NCBI RefSeq assembly: GCF_001913705.1
Contig: NZ_MKQD01000028.1
Coordinates: 1-45,926, forward strand
DNA from: Thalassotalea sp. PP2-459
GTDB taxonomy: Bacteria > Pseudomonadota > Gammaproteobacteria > Enterobacterales > Alteromonadaceae
Direction of reading: 5' to 3'
Length of the DNA stretch: 45,926 nt
Both the position numbers and the translations under genes were made by a program. Positions 1 to 9,600 of this stretch are shown here, piece by piece. Under the pieces are notes generated by a model. That model did not search any database. It saw nothing but the letters and a program-made list of their open reading frames with translations, and was not told the origin of the DNA. Numbering within the stretch: the first letter of the stretch is position 1; each line of letters opens with the position of its first letter.

Positions 1-14
1 AGCCACACAAAGAA

Positions 15-41
15 AAGCTGCAATTTATTGCGGCTTTTTTT
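15..41 (+). terminator. Intrinsic terminator of a gene left of the window
   Basis: A hairpin with arms 15-23 and 28-36 (one T-G pair, ATTT-type tetraloop) is followed by a T run to about 41. It would end plus-strand transcription entering from the left edge. No coding sequence for that gene is visible. Confidence 0.7.
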
Positions 42-71
42 ATGTCTATTTTTAGAGTTTAAGGTTATCAA

Positions 72-89
72 CTACCGCTAGAGCGGTGG
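72..89. repeat. Short GC-rich inverted repeat
   Basis: The arms CTACCGCT (72-79) and AGCGGTGG (82-89) form an eight-pair stem including one T-G pair, with a two-base loop. It stands out in AT-rich DNA and has no T tract, so it is not a typical terminator. It resembles a REP-type palindrome, but only one copy is visible here. Confidence 0.4.
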
Positions 90-110
90 ACTGTGCTACT
101 TTAAAACCTG

Positions 111-1427
111 TTACCAACCTAACTGATACAAAGGTAACGTTTCTAATCGTGCATCTATTTCTTTTAACATTTGTTGGTAATCTTGATTATTGATATCACG
201 ATACGTTTGTTCAAATTCAGTTTGCGAAATTCCTTCATTAAGGCCTTGAATACTTGGCAATAACGCTTCATCAGTTATCGTTAATAGTAATGATTGCGCG
301 CGCTTAGCTTTATTCTCACTTGCAACTACTATCTGGGCAAAACGAGTACCTGCCCTATCCGCCATTAAATCGGCAAAACTAAAGCCTGAACCACCTCGAT
401 TACTGTCTAAAAATTCTTTGTATTCACCAATAGCATCACTAGCCCCCAAAGTACTGAACATTTGAATAGCCATAGAATAGACGAAATGTTTTTGTAAATC
501 ATTTCGTCCCCGCAATGTTGCGTTACTTCTCAATTTATTACGAACAACAAGCTGATCAAAATCATCATCGATAATATCTCCCACGAGTAATTCAAAACGA
601 TCAGCACCAAAATAAATAATAAGTGCCATCGCTGCAGACTGGTTTTGTACAGTAGTATTGGTATTAGCTATTGAGTTAGATCGCTGACTGGCAAGCGAAA
701 AGACTTCTCTAACATACCCAGCCAATGAAGCATTTGATTGTTGTTTTGCTGCATATTGAGCAATCGATTGATAATAAATAGCAATTTCCTTGGCGTTACC
801 AAATAGCGATAAGTCATCTCTTAAGCGCATTAACAATGATTTATCATTATTTCGTGCCAGTAAACGCGTATCAAAGTACATATCAAACTCAACAAATGAT
901 TCACTGATAGACACACGTTTAATAATCGCCAACATATCATCAACTAGATTCGGCTGAATGAAAAAATCAGACATCAAACGCACCAAGGTAATAAAATGAT
1001 GCCCGGCTAATGAAAGATGACCTATATTAACTTGTTCAATCATTAGCCCACGTTCAGAAGGCAACACCTTTATAGATACATTAAGGTATTTAATTAATTC
1101 AGGTAATGGCAAGGTCACTGACAATGAAGCATTTAATGCTTTGGGGGTTAGCGTTACATTGGCTGCAGATTGTGGCACAGCACGATGTAACAGTGCTGCT
1201 AAACCGTCTAGTTCATCTTTAGTTATTCGAACTTGTTGTTGGCCCTGCTGTTTAGCGCTAGTAATTAATTTTTTAACTAATTGTTGACTTTGCTTAGCTT
1301 TTTGCGCGGAAATTTGATGAAGCTGAACAGTTTTAGGCTGGGTTTGCAAAGACAACAATACAAGTGCACAAAAGGCAAAAATAAAAATAAACGTAAAAAT
1401 AACAAAACAACGAAAGAGAGTTTTCAA
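111..1427 (-). CDS. Uncharacterised membrane-anchored protein
   Basis: The 438-residue product is not one I recognise by name. Residues about 5-28 form one long hydrophobic segment after a short basic start (MKTLFRC), which suggests a signal anchor or an uncleaved signal with the rest in the periplasm. The remainder has alternating hydrophobic strands (about 95-190) followed by a helical half with an Arg/Asn-rich stretch. I see no catalytic motif, lipobox or cysteine pair. The ATG lies 63 bases upstream of the stop of the next minus-strand gene, so the two could share transcription from the right. It is probably a conserved hypothetical of marine Alteromonadales; no function is proposed. Confidence 0.75.
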   Translation of the reverse strand: MKTLFRCFVIFTFIFIFAFCALVLLSLQTQPKTVQLHQISAQKAKQSQQLVKKLITSAKQQGQQQVRITKDELDGLAALLHRAVPQSAANVTLTPKALNASLSVTLPLPELIKYLNVSIKVLPSERGLMIEQVNIGHLSLAGHHFITLVRLMSDFFIQPNLVDDMLAIIKRVSISESFVEFDMYFDTRLLARNNDKSLLMRLRDDLSLFGNAKEIAIYYQSIAQYAAKQQSNASLAGYVREVFSLASQRSNSIANTNTTVQNQSAAMALIIYFGADRFELLVGDIIDDDFDQLVVRNKLRSNATLRGRNDLQKHFVYSMAIQMFSTLGASDAIGEYKEFLDSNRGGSGFSFADLMADRAGTRFAQIVVASENKAKRAQSLLLTITDEALLPSIQGLNEGISQTEFEQTYRDINNQDYQQMLKEIDARLETLPLYQLGW

Positions 1428-1490
1428 AATACGATAACAGCTTGTTAAAAGTTAAGTGCTAGTGTACTAAAAACACAGCAACATTAAAGG

Positions 1491-2081
1491 TTAAACATCC
1501 AGTAAATCCCAATAAATAACGCGATCAAATTTAAAGGCAAGTTGCCGGTTTAATGATTTAAACGTTGAAACTTTACCTGCGTTTGGTGCGAAACATTGCC
1601 AAATAAATTGATGACAATTATTTTCAATCAAATGATAATTTCGATACTGATAGATTTGCTCAATTGCTCTTAGCGCGGCTTGTTCACTTGCTATAGGTTT
1701 AGCAGTAGAGTCGCATGCTATAAATACATTTTTTCCCGAACGCTCTTTAGTAAATCGAGCCAATGAAACAGGCTTTATCAGCCCTTCTCCGCCAAGTTCA
1801 ATAATGGTATCGTCGTCTACCCAAATACCGGTATGATCAAGTACCCCACCAATTCCACAACATATTAGCGCACCAACAACGGGTTTCACTCGCTGCTCTG
1901 TTGCCATCAACTCAGATGGATATATAGCCACAGGCGATTCATGCCGATTTAAATCCCTAATACGTTGTGGCAATAAATATCTTAGCCGGCGCTGTTGTTG
2001 CTTTTTTCGATCAGTTGACAGCTCATTTAATGTTAACGCAGAAATTGCTGCCGCACCTAACCAAACTAAGGGTAATGGCAT
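1491..2081 (-). CDS. LRAT/NlpC-P60-like permuted papain-fold protein
   Basis: The frame could extend to a TTG at 2114, but the ATG at 2081 is preceded by a strong ribosome site (GGAGGGAG, 2082-2089), giving 196 residues. Residues about 4-20 are hydrophobic, a likely membrane anchor. The core has a His in an LDHTGIWVDD strand and, much later, a Cys in the segment ENNCHQF. A His followed by a Cys within an NCxxF-type motif is the circularly permuted order of the LRAT/NlpC-P60 superfamily (lecithin:retinol acyltransferases, some amidases and phospholipases). From this I infer a thiol acyltransferase or hydrolase acting on lipids or peptides; the substrate is unknown. The flanking genes give no pathway hint. 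Confidence 0.6.
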   Translation of the reverse strand: MPLPLVWLGAAAISALTLNELSTDRKKQQQRRLRYLLPQRIRDLNRHESPVAIYPSELMATEQRVKPVVGALICCGIGGVLDHTGIWVDDDTIIELGGEGLIKPVSLARFTKERSGKNVFIACDSTAKPIASEQAALRAIEQIYQYRNYHLIENNCHQFIWQCFAPNAGKVSTFKSLNRQLAFKFDRVIYWDLLDV

Positions 2082-2234
2082 ACTCCCTCCAAAATACGCA
2101 GTGTTTAATAACAAGATGACGACCTTTTAATGAAAAGGCTATAAAAAAAATGCAAGTAACTGTTTCATTGCTGGAAATAGTTGGCACAATAGAGTGTAAA
2201 TTCACACTAAATCATTTAATAAAAGTAGTAAATA

Positions 2235-3452
2235 ATGCAGAGCGTCAAAAAATCTTCCAAACTTAATAATGTCTGTTATGAAATTAGAGGGCAAATAGCG
2301 GCTGAAGCTCGTCGTTTGGAAGATGAAGGCCATAAAATTTTAAAACTCAATATTGGTAACCCTGCACCGTTTGGTTTTGAAGCGCCTGATGATATTTTAA
2401 AAGACGTTATACATAACTTACCTACCGCACAAGGCTACTGCGACTCAAAAGGCATATACTCTGCGCGTGTGGCTGTCATGCAGTATTTTCAACAAAATGG
2501 CATATTAGGCCTTAATGTCGATGATATCTTTATTGGCAACGGCGTTAGCGAATTAATCGTCATGTCAATGCAAGGTTTACTGAATGATGGTGATGAAGTC
2601 TTAATTCCTGCACCTGACTATCCATTATGGACAGCGGCAGTATCATTATCAGGCGGCACACCTGTACATTACCAATGTGACGAAGAAAACAACTGGTTTC
2701 CAAACTTGGATGACATTGAAAGTAAGATAACTGAAAACACAAAAGCTTTGGTGTTAATTAACCCAAATAACCCTACAGGTTCAGTGTATTCAGAAGAAGT
2801 TTTACAAGGCCTTTTAGCGCTCGCAAGGAAACATCAATTAATTGTTTTTAGTGATGAAATCTACGATAAAATTTTATATAACGGTGCTAAGCATATTCCA
2901 ACAGCCAGTTTAGCCAATGACGTATTAATTATTACTATGGGTGGCTTATCAAAAAACTATCGAATCGCAGGGTTTAGAGCTGGATGGATGGTGATAACTG
3001 GTCCTAAATTACATGCAGAAGACTTTTTAGAAGGGTTGAACATACTTGCCTCTATGCGACTATGTGCAAATGTTCCTTGTCAGCACGCTATTCAAACGGC
3101 ATTAGGTGGTTATCAAAGCATCAATGAATTAATCAGCGATAATGGCCGCTTAATTAAGCAGCGTAATATTGCCCATAAGATGATAAACGATATTGATGGA
3201 CTTTCATGCAATAGCGCCATGGGCGCACTGTACTTGTTTGTTAAAGTTGATGCTGAAAAGTTCAACATTACCAATGATGAGAAAATGGTACTTGATCTAC
3301 TAAAACAAGAAAAAATATTGGTGGTCCATGGCAGTGCTTTCAATATCCCGCAAAAAAATTATTTTCGTTTAGTTTTCTTACCGCATAAAGATGAATTAAT
3401 TCCGGCTTTAGAGCGAATAAAAGACTTTTTTTCTACCTATAAACAAGCATAA
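2235..3452 (+). CDS. alaA: Alanine transaminase AlaA
   Basis: A PLP-dependent class I/II aminotransferase that makes alanine from pyruvate with glutamate as the main amino donor. The 405 residues equal the length of E. coli AlaA (formerly YfbQ), and the N-terminus is nearly collinear with it (NVCYEIRG, LKLNIGNPAPFGF, NLPTAQGYCDSKG). The PLP lysine is K240 in GGLSKNYR, with the PLP-contacting NPNNPTG at about 176-182, D207 in FSDEIYD and a substrate-binding Arg in YFRLVFL near the C-terminus. It is followed after 12 bases by yfbR, the same gene pair as in E. coli, so the two are probably cotranscribed. Confidence 0.95.
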   Translation: MQSVKKSSKLNNVCYEIRGQIAAEARRLEDEGHKILKLNIGNPAPFGFEAPDDILKDVIHNLPTAQGYCDSKGIYSARVAVMQYFQQNGILGLNVDDIFIGNGVSELIVMSMQGLLNDGDEVLIPAPDYPLWTAAVSLSGGTPVHYQCDEENNWFPNLDDIESKITENTKALVLINPNNPTGSVYSEEVLQGLLALARKHQLIVFSDEIYDKILYNGAKHIPTASLANDVLIITMGGLSKNYRIAGFRAGWMVITGPKLHAEDFLEGLNILASMRLCANVPCQHAIQTALGGYQSINELISDNGRLIKQRNIAHKMINDIDGLSCNSAMGALYLFVKVDAEKFNITNDEKMVLDLLKQEKILVVHGSAFNIPQKNYFRLVFLPHKDELIPALERIKDFFSTYKQA

Positions 3453-3464
3453 ATTGGAGTCAAT

Positions 3465-4082
3465 ATGGCGACGCTAAAACCGAAAAAACAAAGTACGTTT
3501 TTAGCATGGATGTTCCGCATGCCGTTGATCAAACGATGGGCATTAATGTTTTGTGTGAAACCTGAAAACGTTGCTGAACATTCACACCAAGTAGCCATAG
3601 TGGCACACTTGCTAGCGGTGATAAAAAATAAAAAATTCGGTGGTAATATCAATCCTGACAGAGCCGCAACGATTGCGCTTTATCACGAGGCAAGTGAAAC
3701 CCGTTATGGGGATATAGTGTCCCCTACTAAGTATGCAAACCCTGAAATTGCCCGAGAGTTTAAAAAGATTGAATCGCATGCTGAACGAGAATGTTTGCAA
3801 TCATTGCCCGAAGAATTTCAATCGGTATTTTACGACATTATTGTTCAAGATCATGTTGAACCTGCTTACAAGGCACTTGTAAAAGCTGCTGACATACTTG
3901 TCGCTTACATTAAAGCGGTTGATGAGCTTAATCATAACAACCATGAATTTGATCATGTAGAAGAACGTCTTGGTCGTAAGCTAGATGATTTGAAAAAAGA
4001 CTTGCCCGAGGTTGAGTATTTCTTGGCAACCTTTTTACCCGCATGTTCTGCTACGGTTGATAAGCTGGCAAAAGACGGCTAA
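3465..4082 (+). CDS. yfbR: 5'-deoxynucleotidase YfbR (HD superfamily)
   Basis: A cytoplasmic HD-domain phosphohydrolase that dephosphorylates deoxyribonucleoside 5'-monophosphates, part of dNMP turnover and the thymidylate salvage route. Its 205 residues compare with 199 in E. coli. The conserved features are R24-W25, H39 in AEHSHQ, E78, D83 in GD and D143 in KAADIL. The HD motif itself reads H74-E75 (YHEASE) where E. coli YfbR has HDASE, so a metal-ligand Asp is replaced by Glu. The start has a good ribosome site (TGGAG) and sits 12 bases after alaA. It ends 35 bases before the convergent stop of the VC2046-type gene. Confidence 0.9.
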   Translation: MATLKPKKQSTFLAWMFRMPLIKRWALMFCVKPENVAEHSHQVAIVAHLLAVIKNKKFGGNINPDRAATIALYHEASETRYGDIVSPTKYANPEIAREFKKIESHAERECLQSLPEEFQSVFYDIIVQDHVEPAYKALVKAADILVAYIKAVDELNHNNHEFDHVEERLGRKLDDLKKDLPEVEYFLATFLPACSATVDKLAKDG

Positions 4083-4117
4083 TGATTAATACAGTTGTAC
4101 TTGAAAGTTTGGCTAAT

Positions 4118-4690
4118 TTAAATGACTTGAGGCTGCAAAGGTGAATTAACGACAGTATTTTGCAAAGTCTGTAGCCATGATTTAGCGTCAAATTCTTTAC
4201 GTTTTGTCGGTAATACGTCTGATTTTTGATGCTTTAGCTGACAATATAAGCTTGTGTTTTCTAATACATTACTAGGAATATGACATTTATCATTTCTAAA
4301 AGCGATTGGTTTTTCCTTCAACATATTAGTCAAATGTATACTAGAAAATAAGCCTTTCTCAGCTAATTCTGCTTGGCCATATTGGCCAATTTGCGTAATC
4401 TGCGATAGCGCAAGAGGTGCTTTATCGGGCAATGAAAAATAACGCCTTAAGCTATCATCACTTACTTCTGGCTCGGTAATTTCATCATGAGGTAGATGAA
4501 ATTGACTATGCATTCGAACATCATCAACCAGCATCGCCAACATTAATGAGAAGTCACTGTGCATAGGTTTGCGTACTGATTCATTCAGTCGTTGACCTAA
4601 TTGTGCTTCTTCTAATAACGGTTTAGTTGTGGTTTCAGTGATAGCCAAAGTAAGTTCACTACAATAATGCTGACAACTTACTATCGGCAA
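4118..4690 (-). CDS. VC2046/SO_2500 family protein
   Basis: This is a conserved hypothetical of about 190 residues. The core (LGQRLNESV, then SDFSLMLAMLVDDVRMHSQF) matches what I remember of the VC2046/SO_2500 family of Vibrio and Shewanella, whose function is unknown. No signal peptide, membrane segment or catalytic motif is visible. The start is uncertain: the frame opens after a TAA at 4700-4702, the first usable codon is TTG at 4690, another TTG follows at residue 15, and the first ATG comes only at about residue 43, inside the conserved core. None has a clear ribosome site. It lies downstream of the cdd-deoA terminator. Confidence 0.55.
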   Translation of the reverse strand: MPIVSCQHYCSELTLAITETTTKPLLEEAQLGQRLNESVRKPMHSDFSLMLAMLVDDVRMHSQFHLPHDEITEPEVSDDSLRRYFSLPDKAPLALSQITQIGQYGQAELAEKGLFSSIHLTNMLKEKPIAFRNDKCHIPSNVLENTSLYCQLKHQKSDVLPTKRKEFDAKSWLQTLQNTVVNSPLQPQVI

Positions 4691-4730
4691 AAAGATGAGT
4701 TACTTTAGCGATATTTCAGATATTTAATAA

Positions 4731-4761
4731 TAAAAAAGCATGCGCTAAAAAACACATGCTT
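4731..4761 (-). terminator. Terminator of cdd-deoA
   Basis: On the minus strand, arms AAGCATG (4755-4761) and CATGCTT (4736-4742) pair, with two possible further pairs, and are followed by a T run and a T-rich stretch (to about 4728). It lies just downstream of the deoA stop at 4777 and should end the cdd-deoA transcript. Confidence 0.7.
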
Positions 4762-4776
4762 GCATTAAAAGCAGCA

Positions 4777-6084
4777 CTAAACGATATGCTGATAGATTAG
4801 CGTTTGTTCTGGTGTGCTTTCTGAAATAGATACAGCATCAAGGTAACCTTGACTAGCTATCGCAAGCTCTTGTTTGTTATTAGCATGACAACGAGCAATC
4901 ACATCGCCTGCGCAAACTTTAGCACCTAAAGGTTTAATAGCATTAAAACCTACACTATGATCAATTTTCTGACCATTTGCAGTGCGCCCACCTTTCATTC
5001 CTACCACTTGCATACCTATTTCACGGGTATTCATTTCACTAATGTAGCCACTTTTATCTGCCACAATATCACCGACCTGTTCGGCCTTTTGCATTGTTTT
5101 CCATGGGTTTTCGATAAAGTCAGTGGGACCACCCAACTGTGAAATCATACGATCAAATCGTTCTGCAGCTTGTCCTGAAGACAGCGCTTTATTGACTAAG
5201 ACTTCAGCTGTACCTTTATCCTGTGTAACACCAGCGCTTATCAACATTGAACACGCAAGTTCGACAGTTACGCCATGTAATCTGGGACAACGACTTTTAC
5301 CGGTTAAATAATCCACAGTCTCAATCATCTCTAACGCATTACCTGCCGAAAAACCTAACACTTGGTTCATGTCAGTGATAATAGCTTGTGTGCGCACACC
5401 TGCACCATTGGCAACACTAACAATAGACTTGGCGAGCGCTTGTGCTCCAGCTAAATCTGTCATCATGGCACCATTACCCACTTTAATATCCATCACTAAT
5501 GAATCTAAACCGGCAGCCAATTTTTTGGATAAAATAGAAGCAGTGATCAATGGAATGGACTCGACAGTAGAGGTAACATCACGAATAGCATAGAGTCTTT
5601 TATCAGCTGGCGCTAAACGATCTGTTTGAGTAATAATCGCCATATTATTCTGTTTTACGAACTGCTTAAAATGTTCAACACTAGGCTGTACATCAACACC
5701 TGAAATACTTTCAAGCTTATCAGAAGTACCGCCGGTATGGCCCAAGCCTCTCCCTGCAATCATAGGTACATAAACACCACATGAAGCTACAATGGCTGCC
5801 AACATAAAGCTCACTTTATCTCCGACGCCACCTGTTGAGTGTTTATCAACTATTGGACCATCTAGTTCTGGCCATGACAAAACATCACCTGAACGCATCA
5901 TATTATCTGTTAATGCAATCACCTCTTCTGTGACCATACCTTGTTGAAAGATCGCCATCGCCATCGCACCAACCTGGGCATCATTAAAAGTATTGTCGAC
6001 TAAACCTGTCGCAAAAGCGTTTATTTGAGCATTATTAAGCGATTTTCCATCGCGTTTAAGACGTATTATTTCCTGTGGTAGCAT
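4777..6084 (-). CDS. deoA: Thymidine phosphorylase DeoA
   Basis: Catalyses phosphorolysis of thymidine (and deoxyuridine) to the base and 2-deoxyribose-1-phosphate in the cytoplasm, feeding deoxynucleosides into carbon metabolism. Its 435 residues compare with 440 in E. coli. The glycine-rich phosphate-binding segment KHSTGGVGDKVS lies at about 81-92 and GHTGGTSDKLES at about 115-126, with the TSDKLE signature intact. The ATG has AAGGA about eight bases upstream and follows the cdd stop by 11 bases, so cdd and deoA form an operon: cytidine to uridine, deoxycytidine to deoxyuridine, then phosphorolysis. A RutR-like operator lies before cdd and probably controls both. Confidence 0.95.
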   Translation of the reverse strand: MLPQEIIRLKRDGKSLNNAQINAFATGLVDNTFNDAQVGAMAMAIFQQGMVTEEVIALTDNMMRSGDVLSWPELDGPIVDKHSTGGVGDKVSFMLAAIVASCGVYVPMIAGRGLGHTGGTSDKLESISGVDVQPSVEHFKQFVKQNNMAIITQTDRLAPADKRLYAIRDVTSTVESIPLITASILSKKLAAGLDSLVMDIKVGNGAMMTDLAGAQALAKSIVSVANGAGVRTQAIITDMNQVLGFSAGNALEMIETVDYLTGKSRCPRLHGVTVELACSMLISAGVTQDKGTAEVLVNKALSSGQAAERFDRMISQLGGPTDFIENPWKTMQKAEQVGDIVADKSGYISEMNTREIGMQVVGMKGGRTANGQKIDHSVGFNAIKPLGAKVCAGDVIARCHANNKQELAIASQGYLDAVSISESTPEQTLIYQHIV

Positions 6085-6095
6085 GTTTAAAGTCC

Positions 6096-6512
6096 TTAGA
6101 TTAAGTCTTTCGATAAAAAGGCATCGGGTAACAGATCCGCCACCGACCAGTGTTTTTGTTGATTCAAGTGGTTCACTGAGGTAACTTTTCCATCCTCAGG
6201 CATGAACTCTGCTATCACTTGTCTACACGCACCACAAGGAGGCGTGAGCTTCTCTTGCTCGGTATAAACAACAAGATGCTCAAACGTTTGATTACCCATT
6301 ACTACCGCATTCGCGATGCAATTGCGTTCAGCACACACACCTAAACCATATGAAGCGTTCTCAACATTACAGCCATTGAATATTTGCTGATCTTTGGTCA
6401 TTAAGCTTGCTCCTACCTGAAATTGACTATAGGGCGCGTATGCATTCTTGTAGGCAACTTTTGCCGCACTCACTAACGCATCAATGTTTTCAATTTTGTT
6501 GTTCTCTTGCAT
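6096..6512 (-). CDS. cdd: Cytidine deaminase (short, tetrameric type)
   Basis: Deaminates cytidine and deoxycytidine to uridine and deoxyuridine with a catalytic zinc. At 138 residues it is the short tetrameric form, not the 294-residue E. coli dimeric form. Zinc ligands and the proton shuttle are visible: C60 and E62 in GVCAERN, and C93 and C96 in PPCGACRQ; the substrate-binding NVENASYG precedes them. The frame could run up to 6581, but that extension runs into the neighbouring terminator. The ATG at 6512 has AAGG seven bases upstream and gives the family length. It is the first gene of a cdd-deoA operon, with a RutR-like palindrome 20-35 bases before its start. Confidence 0.93.
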   Translation of the reverse strand: MQENNKIENIDALVSAAKVAYKNAYAPYSQFQVGASLMTKDQQIFNGCNVENASYGLGVCAERNCIANAVVMGNQTFEHLVVYTEQEKLTPPCGACRQVIAEFMPEDGKVTSVNHLNQQKHWSVADLLPDAFLSKDLI

Positions 6513-6531
6513 GTGCAACCTTAAAAATAAA

Positions 6532-6547
6532 TTAACCATTTGGTCAG
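6532..6547. promoter_or_regulatory. RutR-like operator before cdd-deoA
   Basis: Read on the minus strand the site is CTGACCAAATGGTTAA. It matches 12 of the 14 fixed positions of the E. coli RutR consensus TTGACCAnnTGGTCAA, which is established knowledge. It sits 20 bases upstream of the cdd ATG and downstream of the TonB receptor terminator, in the only space where a cdd promoter can lie. A RutR-like regulator is encoded 4 kb away. Confidence 0.6.
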
Positions 6548-6570
6548 GTTTTATCTTAACGAATTCCATA

Positions 6571-6602
6571 AAAAAAGCCAACAGATTATCTGTTGGCTTT
6601 TT
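6571..6602 (-). terminator. Terminator of the TonB receptor gene (possibly bidirectional)
   Basis: A perfect nine-pair stem, arms 6577-6585 and 6589-6597, has a three-base loop and is flanked by A6 on the left and T5 on the right. On the minus strand it lies 23 bases after the TonB receptor stop and separates that gene from cdd, which therefore needs its own promoter. Confidence 0.85.
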
Positions 6603-6619
6603 AGAGAGGTTAACTCAAC

Positions 6620-9600
6620 TTAGAAAACGTACTTAATACCAATCTTCATTGACCAAGTAGACTCACGGTCTTTCCATTCAACTGGTGACTCACCTTGGCT
6701 TACGTTAGCACTTTCGTATACATATTGACCGGCATCATTAATGCTGTAATCAAGTATTTCTGTTGCTGACTGACCAAAAGGCAATTGATAAATTCTACCA
6801 GCATCCTCATCGAAAATTGCTAGCGCATTTTTAATATCAAAGTAGATTAATCCTTTATGACCTTCCATAAACCCTGGAATTTCTTGCTCTAAACGTAAGT
6901 CCATCGATGTTGTCCACGGAGCACGATATTCATTCTTAGGCAAGTAACCACCCGTTGAAGAAATACCTACTGTGTTTAACTCTGCCATAATTTCGTCATA
7001 GCTTAAGCCATTAACAAAATCTACTGCGGCATCATCTGCCCCTGTAGGAATATAAGGCAAGTTTGAGCTGGTTAAGTCAAGTTCACCTGAAATACCGTTT
7101 CTGTTGTTCCAACCCAATAAGTAACTGTATGGCCTACCTGATTTACGTTCCCAGAACATATGAAACGCAGTGTTGTAACCATCAAAAATTTCAGTATTAT
7201 ACGAAAGGTTTAACGTTAATCTGTGTTTAACTTCGTATGCAGAAGTTCCCACTTCAGGGTTTTCTGGATCAATCACTGGGTTATAATTATACGCAGTATT
7301 GGTAGAAGTACCTGTTGCATCAATTTTATTACGAATTGATGAATGCGTATAAGAGAAGTTAGCTTTAAAGCCAGTATCCCAGCTTTTCGCTAAGCTTAAT
7401 GTTTCAATTAATGAATGACCACCAGAAGTGTTTGTTAGCAATACATCACGGTTATCACGATTAGGATCAGCTAATGTATATATTGGACGACCTTCTACAG
7501 TATAACCATTATTACCTTTAGACGTATCTAAGGTGCGTGATAAATCAGACCACGTCATGTCTTTTTCATTGTCTTTATAAAGTATTTCCGCACTGATACG
7601 CCAATCATCACCAAGACCATAATCTGAAAGATCCGCAATGTAATCTGCCGCTAAGCTATATTGCCAAGTTGTTGGTATTTCAAAATTCGGGTCTATGGCA
7701 TCAATATTTGTATTAGGACCACCAAGCACAGTATTAGCAACTTGATCTTGCGCATGCTGAGGAACACTATTTAAATCAGCATTTTGCAAAAAGGTATTTT
7801 CTGCAATTACATCATTAAAACTTTTATATGACGCGATTCGTGAACCGTCATTCGTGAATGCATTTGAAATAAATACATTTGGACGACCACCACTAAAACG
7901 ACCAACACCACCACGAATTGTTAATTCATCCGTTGCATCCCATGTAAAACCTACACGTGGCATAAACACATCTAAACCATCAAGGTTTTCATTGTTGCTA
8001 TAACCGTAACGATCAATAAACCCTTGGTTTGCATTTGGCTTATCATCATTAATAGTTAGCTCATATCGTAAGCCATAAGTAACGTTTAATGTATCTGTTA
8101 CATCCCAGCTATCTTCAATATATAATGCATGATTGCCTAAACTAAATGCCGCTGCTGCATCATCACGATTTAAGCTTGGGTTATTTTGATATTCGAACCA
8201 GTTTGCATTACCGTTTTCAAAGTCATCAATGCTGTCAAAATACCAAGAACCGAGATAATGCTGCATAAAGATGTTATACACATCTACTTTTTCATATTCC
8301 CAGCCAAATGAAATAGCGTGATCTTCATGAAGGTATTCACCGCTAATTCTAAACTGGAAAGTTTCATTGGTTAATTCATTAGCATGACGGCTATCATCAG
8401 GACCGATCATAATTTGACCGCCATTTACCGTATCAATTTTCGCTTCACCAAATGCTAATCCGCCTAATGGAATTTGGCCATTGACTGATTCTTTATGAGA
8501 AATTTTTACTTCGGTAGAAAAGTTTTCATTCCAGTTAGAGAACACCTGCCCAACATACGTATCAAACTCATTTGAGCGATTATACCAGTGTGAAGATAAA
8601 TACAGCTGATCTGAGTAACCAGAACCTTGGTTACCAGCACTGTTACTGAAGCCGTGTGAATAAGTTAATGAAGCACGATGATCATCATTGATGTTCCAGT
8701 CTAATTTTAAAGAATATTTTTCATCTTCTAATGGAATTGAATCATTCCAGCTACCTGCATCATAACCATATTTAGATTGAGCAATGTTTACAACACGATC
8801 AACCTCTGCTTGAGAAATTTGGCTAACCTTATTCGCCACACTTGCATCAGATGGGCCTTTATCAACGGCACTTGGCGATTCAAACGTTTCATATGATGCG
8901 AAAAAGAACAATGTATCCTTGATGATTGGACCACCTAATGTAGCGCCCCAAGTTTCTTCGTCAAAACTTAAATCGATATCCTCACCCGTTTCAGGATGCT
9001 CAGGTGTTCCAGCCCATGAATCTTTTGCTTGCTCAATGAACATTGAACCATGAAATTCATTCGTACCTGACTTAGTTACAACACTAATTTTACCACCAGA
9101 GAAACCACCTTCTTTAGCAGTAAAAGGCGCTACTGCCACACTAATTTGGTCGATTGAATCAAAAGAGATAGGTGAACGTTCAGTTGGATACCCATTGCCT
9201 GCTAAACCAAAATCATCATTAAGGTTAACACCGTCAACTGCTAAGCTATTATATCTAGGGTTAGAACCGGCAAGAGATAATGACACGCCGTCATTTCCTA
9301 CTACAGCCATAGGGTTTTGACGTACAATATCTTTTAGATCACGATTAAACGCAGGTGACTTTGTTAAATCATCACCACTAAAAATACTTGAAGAACCTTT
9401 AGAAGGGTCAAAAAACTCACCAGCCCCTGTTACAGCAATTCGTTCGATGTCTTCACTAGATAATGTTTCACTGATTCGGAAAACATCACCTAACGTAATA
9501 TAAATACCTTCAAGTTTTTTATCTTTATGCGTATCTGAATCAATAGTAACCGTGTAAGGACCACCTACACGCAAACCTCGAGCAGAGAATGCTCCAGAGT

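Noticed and set aside
6513-6581. Longer N-terminus for cytidine deaminase
   Set aside because: It would run into the terminator stem and over the operator, has no ribosome site, and exceeds the family length; the ATG at 6512 fits.
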